From NCBI GenBank assembly GCA_003138815.1, contig PLHD01000020.1, forward strand, positions 1-42,507: a DNA stretch of 42,507 nucleotides, given 5' to 3'. Position numbers and translations under genes: made by a program. The notes below the pieces were generated by a model, which had not been told where the DNA came from, ran no database searches, and was given only the letters and a program-made list of their open reading frames with translations. Below, one piece after another: positions 40,244-42,507 of this stretch. Position 1 is the first letter of the stretch. Every line of letters starts with the position of its first letter. Source of the stretch: Acidimicrobiaceae bacterium. Lineage in GTDB: Bacteria > Actinomycetota > Acidimicrobiia > Acidimicrobiales > RAAP-2.

Positions 40244-41005
40244 GTGAGTGTGTACAGAGTCGTACGTTTGGCAGCCCTGGTCGTGTTCCTCGGTGCACTG
40301 GCACCCCAGTTGGCCGGAGCGGCCAGTGCATCGCTTTCCAAGAGTTTGGCCTTGGCCACGTTCTGCCAGTCAGAAGCGGGGCTCTACGCAGCTCCAGCCC
40401 AACTCGCCAAGATGTGGCCGGACGTCACCTCGACGCCCACGGTCGCCCAGGCGAAGGACATCGTCACCCGCCTCTACTCCATGACCGACTCTCACCAGAT
40501 CGGCGACTTGTCTATCGACGCGCCGACCAAGACACTGAAGGCGGGACTCACCGCGGCCAACTTGGCCAGCGACAAGCAGCTCGAAGAGGCCACGTTCTTC
40601 AAGCCGGGCTTCAACGTCTCGCACACCGCCGCCGCCGAGGCCGGCTACACCACTCTCATTGAGAAGTCGGCCGCCACCGTGAAGAAGTTCTTCGCATCCC
40701 AGGCATCGGTGCTCGTGGGGTACTGCCGCGGCTTCAACAACACCCGCGTGGTCGACGAACTCGCCGTCCAGACGACCAACGGCGCTCAGCTGATGATGCG
40801 CGCCGACCACACCACGGCGGCGACGGCCTCGATTCTAAGGAAGGCTGCTGAGCAGGAGGGGCACTACGTAATCTTCGTCTCGTTGTCTGGTCACGGCTCC
40901 GGCGAAACGGCCCACTACAGAGTGGCGGCGATCACAAGAATGATGAATGCGTGCACCACGGTTCCCCCCTCGCTCCTGCCTATCCCCGTTTCCGTTCCCT
41001 GTTGA
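40244..41005 (+). CDS. Secreted protein of unknown function
   Basis: The frame opens at GTG 40244; GTG 40250 is equally likely because GAGGGG sits five to seven bases before it. The product of about 251-253 residues has a signal peptide (VRLAALVVFLGALAP, cleavage near AGAASA). The mature part is mostly helical and polar (AQAKDIVTRLY, KTLKAGLTAANLASDKQLEEA, YTTLIEKSAATVKKFFASQ), with few Cys and no catalytic motif that I recognise. It ends with a Pro-rich segment. It is followed after about 200 bases by the YczE-like gene. Confidence 0.65.
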   Translation: MSVYRVVRLAALVVFLGALAPQLAGAASASLSKSLALATFCQSEAGLYAAPAQLAKMWPDVTSTPTVAQAKDIVTRLYSMTDSHQIGDLSIDAPTKTLKAGLTAANLASDKQLEEATFFKPGFNVSHTAAAEAGYTTLIEKSAATVKKFFASQASVLVGYCRGFNNTRVVDELAVQTTNGAQLMMRADHTTAATASILRKAAEQEGHYVIFVSLSGHGSGETAHYRVAAITRMMNACTTVPPSLLPIPVSVPC

Positions 41006-41214
41006 TGGTGTGGCAGCGGGTGGCGGAGCAGCTCTTCACCGCCGGTGAATGAGTTGGTGACATGCATCATGCCTGCGCACGACTGGCGCCGGAGAGGATT
41101 GACTGCAATGAGACGGATACCCCTATCCAGAATGGGCGGACTGCACGACTTTCGGGGCCTCGATGGCGTCGCCCCGACGCGCGGCTTCACCGGTGGCGTT
41201 AGCGTTCTTGAACC

Positions 41215-41868
41215 ATGAAACTCGGCCACAGGATTCCCACGACGCCTTGGCGGGCGACCAGCACCTGGGCGTTGCGTCCCCGGATGGTCCTCCCTTTGCT
41301 GGTGGGGCTGACGCTCTTCGGCTTCGGAGAGGGTCTCTTGGTCCAGTCTCGGTGGGGCGCGACGCCATGGACCGTCTTCGCCCAAGGTGTCTCGCGCCAC
41401 GTCCATGTTTCTCTCGGCTGGTCGACCGCAGTCATCAGCTGCGTGGTGCTCTTGGTCTGGTTCCCGCTTCGCGAGCGTCCCGGTATTGGCACGATCGCGA
41501 ACTTGGTAGTCATCGCCTACGTGCTCGATCTCACCACGTACGTCATGTCGGCTCCGTCGAGTCCCGCCGTCAAGGCGACGTACGTCGTCGTCGGCGTTGG
41601 CGTGATCGGCGTAGGCAGCGCCCTGTACCTCACGACGGGGCTGGGCCCGGGGCCGCGAGACGGCCTGATGACCAGTCTCCACCGACGGTTCGGGGTCAGC
41701 GTCGTCTACGTGCGATTGACTCTCGAGATCATGGTGCTCGCAGCCGGCTGGTTGATGGGCGGCACCGTGGGCGTTGGGACCGCGTTCTTTGCCTCCACGA
41801 TCGGCTTCAGCATCGGTGCCAGCCTTAGCGTGACTGACCGAATCGTACGAAGGTTCGACCGTGATTAG
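41215..41868 (+). CDS. YczE/YitT-type integral membrane protein
   Basis: The 217-residue protein has about five hydrophobic segments. The conserved opening LLVGLTLFGFGEGLLVQSRWGATPW and the later GLGPGPRDGLMTSL with an Arg/Asp pair are characteristic of the YczE group of membrane proteins (COG2364), whose function is not established. The start ATG 41215 follows TTCTTGAACC without a strong ribosome site. Its end overlaps the start of the LysE gene by eight bases, indicating coupled translation. Confidence 0.85.
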   Translation: MKLGHRIPTTPWRATSTWALRPRMVLPLLVGLTLFGFGEGLLVQSRWGATPWTVFAQGVSRHVHVSLGWSTAVISCVVLLVWFPLRERPGIGTIANLVVIAYVLDLTTYVMSAPSSPAVKATYVVVGVGVIGVGSALYLTTGLGPGPRDGLMTSLHRRFGVSVVYVRLTLEIMVLAAGWLMGGTVGVGTAFFASTIGFSIGASLSVTDRIVRRFDRD

Positions 41869-42505
41869 CGCCAGCCACCTCGCCGCGTTCTTCCTGGCCT
41901 CGATCGTCATCATCATGGTTCCCGGGCCGAGTGTCCTGTTCACGCTCGCTCGAGGAGTCGCGTGGGGGAGGGCCGTGGCGGTCCTCACGGTGCTCGGCAA
42001 CAGTATCGGCACGCTTCTGCTCTCCGTGGTCGTCGCCGTGGGGCTGGGCCCGCTGCTCGCGCACTCCAAGGCCTTCTCGATCACGCTCCAATTCGCGGGT
42101 GGCTGTTATCTGCTGTGGCTGGGATTTGACGCAATGCGCCATCGCCACGCCCACGCCCACGCCATGACCCAGCGTGAGCAGGTGCGTCCGTCGAGGATCC
42201 AGGTGATCCGGCAAGGTTTCACCGTCGGTATCTTGAACCCGAAGTCGCTGGTGTTCTTCGCGGCGGTGTTCCCGCACTTCGTGGACCGGTCGAAGGGCAA
42301 CGTGACCGTGCAGCTGCTGATCTTCGGGTGCATCTTCAGCGCCATGGCCTTCTGCAGCGACGGGACGTGGGGTTTCATCGCCGGAACGGCGCGTGAGTGG
42401 CTGTCGGGAGCGCCGAGCCGACTGGTGGCGATGCGCACCACCGGAGCGTGCGTCATGATGACGCTCGGCGTGCTGATCCTCACGAGCGCCTTCACCTCGA
42501 TCTAG
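41861..42505 (+). CDS. LysE-family amino-acid exporter
   Basis: The 214-residue protein starts at GTG 41861 within the end of the YczE-type gene. IVIIMVPGPSVLFTLARGVAWGRA at 16-39 is the signature of LysE/RhtB exporters (PGP-x-x-L-x-T/V-x-x-x-x-x-x-G-x-x-x-G). About six helices follow. QGFTVGILNPKSLVFFAAVFPHF is the second conserved block. A His-rich stretch, RHRHAHAHAM, in the central loop (about residues 92-101) could bind metal. The family exports basic, hydroxylated or hydrophobic amino acids and derivatives. The substrate is unknown. Confidence 0.9.
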   Translation: MISASHLAAFFLASIVIIMVPGPSVLFTLARGVAWGRAVAVLTVLGNSIGTLLLSVVVAVGLGPLLAHSKAFSITLQFAGGCYLLWLGFDAMRHRHAHAHAMTQREQVRPSRIQVIRQGFTVGILNPKSLVFFAAVFPHFVDRSKGNVTVQLLIFGCIFSAMAFCSDGTWGFIAGTAREWLSGAPSRLVAMRTTGACVMMTLGVLILTSAFTSI

Positions 42506-42507
42506 TG

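Overview
The window looks like a chromosome segment of a high-GC actinobacterium. Markers are a MurT/GatD pair for lipid II amidation, a protein of the mycothiol-dependent nitroreductase family, a candidate 6C RNA, small DUF6131/DUF6458-type membrane proteins, frequent GTG starts and many short gene overlaps. An Acidimicrobiia-like lineage is plausible but is inference only.

Layout. 1-5.5 kb: envelope and secreted proteins (an L,D-transpeptidase cut by the left edge, an unknown secreted protein, a PQQ-type beta-propeller). Between them lies a 1.48 kb mobile element with 33-bp perfect terminal inverted repeats, carrying a tnpB broken by two in-frame amber codons; it sits a few bases from the stop of a small Smr gene. 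5.7-15 kb: a methyltransferase/UbiA-like membrane protein pair, an M50-CBS protease, a DUF3048 protein, an acyltransferase-3 facing a secreted SGNH hydrolase, an SDR reductase and RsgA. 15-25.4 kb: metabolic genes, with a nitronate monooxygenase, divergent trpE and trpG, peptidase E, an acyl-CoA dehydrogenase, and a tight five-gene run on the minus strand (LysR regulator, AlkA-like glycosylase, M20 peptidase, DsbA/Rv2466c-like protein, dienelactone hydrolase).

25.4-29.3 kb: an intergenic region with a candidate 6C small RNA and its promoter, then murT-gatD, plsC, a membrane protein and tRNA-Val(CAC). 29.3-34.5 kb: a stretch that by eye is less GC-rich than the rest and looks accessory. It has DUF393 and DUF1990 proteins, an orphan cobQ, an IS3-family transposase relic, a 22-bp-arm hairpin, and a secreted protein made of four tandem neocarzinostatin-like domains. 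34.5-42.5 kb: an unknown protein, glycerate 2-kinase, small membrane proteins, a 14-TM MFS exporter, a secreted unknown, a YczE-type membrane protein and a LysE exporter.

The items most worth a second look are the TnpB relic inside a TIR-bounded element, the four-domain neocarzinostatin-fold protein, and the candidate 6C RNA with an inverted repeat over its promoter. No CRISPR array, prophage or replication origin was seen.
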